Source: Pleurodeles waltl (lineage: Eukaryota; Chordata; Amphibia; Caudata; Salamandridae). Taken from it: a stretch of 64,000 nt of DNA. The position numbers were made by a program, and so were the translations under genes. The stretch is from assembly GCF_031143425.1 (NCBI RefSeq), contig NC_090448.1, forward strand, positions 537,062,313 to 537,126,312, read 5' to 3'. Shown here piece after piece: positions 61,590 through 64,000 of the stretch (position 1 is its first letter; the number at the start of each line of letters is the position of its first letter). The notes beneath the pieces were generated by a model. The model did no database searches and was not told the DNA's origin. It saw only the letters and a list, made by a program, of their open reading frames with translations.

Positions 61590-62730
61590 ATACCAAGGGA
61601 GGGAGAGCAGGAGAGAAAGACATTGGTGGACGAAGAAACATAAGAGACAATGGGGAAGCACACAGAAAATGGAGGCAGGTGCAAGGGTTGGGTAGGCACA
61701 CAGACAATGGAAGGTGGATGGGAGGGGCTGGGCTGGGGAAGCAAACAGACAACAGAGCATGGGTGGAAGGGCCTGGGGAAGCAAGCTGACATTGGAGGGC
61801 GGGCAGGAGGGAAAGGGAAGTAAGGTGACAACGGAACAAGGGAGGTAAGGTATTGGGAAGCAAGCTGATAACAGAGGGTGGCCCGGAAGTGATGGGTAAT
61901 AAACTGGCAATGAAGGGTGTGCAGAAGGGATATAGCAGCAAAGTGTCAATGGGGAGCAGGCAGGAGAGTAAGAGGCAGCACACAGACAATAGAGAGCAGT
62001 CTGGGGGAGCTCAAAGAGCAAGCTGACAGGGTGGGAGAAAGGGACTGGGAGAGCAAGCTGGAAATGCTAGGCCGGAGGGGCTGGGCAAGCATAATGACAA
62101 TGGAGGGCAGACGGGAGCGAAGGTGAAGCAAGTTGACAATGAAGGACGGGCAGGAGGGGATGGGGAGGCACCCTAACAAAGGAGGGCAAGCAGTAGTGAG
62201 TGTGGAAGCAAGGTGGTTAACAAAGTGCTTAGGGGATGGGAACATAAACCAAAAATAGCAGGTGGGTGAGAGGGGCTGGGGAAGCAAGCTAACAATGGAT
62301 TGCTGCTGGGAGGGGCTAGGGCAGCAAGCTGACAAAGGAGGGCAGGCAAGAGAGGATGGGGAAGTAAGCTGACAATGGAAGGAGGGTGGGAGGGACTGGG
62401 GAAGCAAGGTGTGAACCGAGGGTGGGAGGGAAGGGATGGGGCAGCACATGGACATTGGTGGAGGGGATGGGGAAGAACATGGACAATGGAGGATGGCAAC
62501 AGTGGATTGGGAAACATACAGACAACATAGAGTGAGTGGTTGGAGTGGAGAACGAAACAGACTATGTGGAGTGGGCAGGCAGGGCTGGGAGAGCAAACAG
62601 ACAAGAAGGAAAATGGGCAGGGAGAAAGTAAGAACATCAACTGTGTTAGGGCAAGAAAAAGAAAAACAGAGGGGAGGAGAATTACACAAGGGAGCCAGCT
62701 GGATAAGACAAGCACTCTCATAAAGCAAAT
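61590..62730. repeat. about 40-bp purine-rich minisatellite
   Basis: Some 28 degenerate units of about 40 bp with the pattern GGGGAAGCAAGCTGACAATGG plus a GGAGGGCGGGCAGGAGGGG-like segment; for example unit starts are near 61741, 61781, 61821 and 61860. Purines dominate the plus strand. The Pro/Ser/Leu/Cys-rich minus-strand open frames of up to 276 codons follow the repeat period and are not genes. Confidence 0.9.
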
Positions 62731-63677
62731 TAAATAAAGAGAAAAAAGGTACCAGTTCCTCAGTGTTCTTTTCCAATCAGCACTTATTCAGGGAGGATCC
62801 CAGCATGTCTTTATTTCAAGCATACCCCCTTAATTTACCAGAACTGGTCACAAGCACATTGTGCTGTGTGGTGGGCCTAATTAATAAGCACAACATGCCA
62901 GGCAGTTGTGAGCCTCAATACCCAGCTAGGCAAAGAAGACTCAGGCAGTGGTCATACTATGAGTATTCTCTTATAGATTCAAGGGGATCGAGTCCACCGA
63001 ATTTCCAGGCAGACGACCTGATATGGTTGTTTTATTTTTTAATAATTGTTGCCAACAATTTCCTATAACATGAAGTGTCTACATCCTACACATTAATATT
63101 GGATTTACACTACAGAATACCTTTCACTGAAGTATCACACATTCCCTGCAAGGAGCACTTTACCTGTATTAAAATAGCTTAATTTAGACAAAGGTCTTAA
63201 AAGCTTTAGCAAACAGAAATAAGAGACTCAATAAAGCAGTTTAGAGATTAACATAAAATCAAGAAATAGACGTATCAAACATTCATTGTAGAATAACGAG
63301 TGTTCCCAGGTGGTCTATTTAGAGCAGTTAAACCTAAACCTGCGGTCTTCTGTGTAAACAAACCATGAAAATATAGGCTCATTAATAGCAGTGAAGCAGA
63401 GGCTACAGCTAAATCTAATTTACAAAGCAGTGTCTGCAATCACCACAGGGCTGTTTTTATTTCCACCCTAGCTACTGAAATAGCCTTTTGTAGATCGGAA
63501 TAAAGCAAAAGAACAAAAGCTGGTCTGATGTTTTTCTTACGATCATATCCGGGAACTGCACTTAATGCACCTCAGTTAACAAGCATAGTTATCAGTGTTA
63601 TCAGATCTAAAATAATTGAGGTTTTACAAATTATAGTTATGTTACCAACAAAGAAATCCACAAACTTTAAAGACAAA
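62731..63677. other. unassigned region
   Basis: No supported gene or repeat recognised. Confidence 0.4.
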
Positions 63678-64000
63678 GGGCCTGATTACGAACCTGGAAT
63701 GCCATATAATGACCGTGGGGGTTGCGTCACGTTCGGACTCGCAGCACCACCAGGATTAGTTGTCCCGGTGCTCTAGCAGTCATGGTGGCCCTGAGGATTG
63801 CAACTTCGTTCTCTACCAGCGAGCACCGCCATGAAAAGGATGGCGGAGAATGGTTGCAGGGGGCCCCAGAAGGGCCCCTGCACTGCCCATGCATTGGCAT
63901 GGGCAGTGCAGGGGCCTCACTGGCCAGCACCATCGCTTTGCAGACAGTGAACATTGAGAGGGTGCTGGTGCACCCTGCATCCTACAACATTGCCGCCAGC
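63678..64000 (+). mobile_element. left end of a MITE running off the window
   Basis: Starts GGGCCTGATTACGAACCTGG, sharing its first 12 bases with the foldback element at 36313. GC-rich interior with a perfect inverted repeat around CACTGCCCATGCATTGGCATGGGCAGTG (63881-63908). The right end lies beyond base 64000. Confidence 0.65.

Noticed and set aside
61534..62776. Long antisense open frames up to 276 codons, rich in Pro, Ser, Leu and Cys
   Set aside because: They follow the 40-bp minisatellite period and occur in several frames at once; composition artefact.

Overview
This window looks like intergenic DNA from a large, repeat-rich vertebrate genome. The mix of very long solo LTRs, PIF/Harbinger DNA transposons with 3-bp target duplications, L2 and L1 LINEs and an old endogenous retrovirus suggests an amphibian, most likely a salamander or newt. 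That assignment is an inference from repeat content. I found no exon of a host protein-coding gene, no rRNA or tRNA gene and no CRISPR array. Nearly all coding signal is transposon-derived and most of it is decayed.

Layout: 1-4.2 kb is a decayed endogenous retrovirus (possible LTR/leader, gag, start of protease, then loss). 4.48-7.92 kb is a nearly complete but frameshifted L2-type LINE. 8.68-11.17 kb is a large solo LTR (copy A). 11.5-12.2 kb is a Harbinger-type MITE. 12.2-22.8 kb is mostly unrecognised AT-rich sequence with one 156-bp MITE at 15.2 kb. 22.85-31.3 kb is an L1-type LINE carrying three later insertions: a 68-bp miniature MITE, an 892-bp MITE and a 2.1-kb solo LTR (copy B). 31.9-32.6 kb is an inverted copy of the 892-bp MITE family. 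33.9-34.2 kb holds a possible Penelope-like tail with a hammerhead-like core. 36.3 kb has a 170-bp near-perfect foldback element.

The centrepiece is 38.5-45.4 kb. An older antisense LTR was split by an autonomous PIF/Harbinger transposon (38572-45145, perfect 18-bp TIRs, CAT target duplication). The transposon has two convergent genes, a two-exon DDE transposase (+) and a two-exon Myb/SANT-like accessory protein (-). A third element, a 2.8-kb solo LTR (copy C, CTGAG duplication), later landed inside the 85-bp transposase intron. Damage to the transposase is small (one in-frame TAG), so the family was probably active fairly recently. Non-autonomous relatives sharing its GGGCCAGATGTA-type ends occur at 11.5, 45.4, 46.9 and 55.1 kb.

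The right third holds three minisatellites (45.6-46.2, 53.6-54.2, 61.6-62.7 kb), further MITEs and a second LTR-in-LTR nest (56277-60454, with a 3-kb LTR of a different family at 56610-59572). The last 320 bases are the left end of another MITE that runs off the window.
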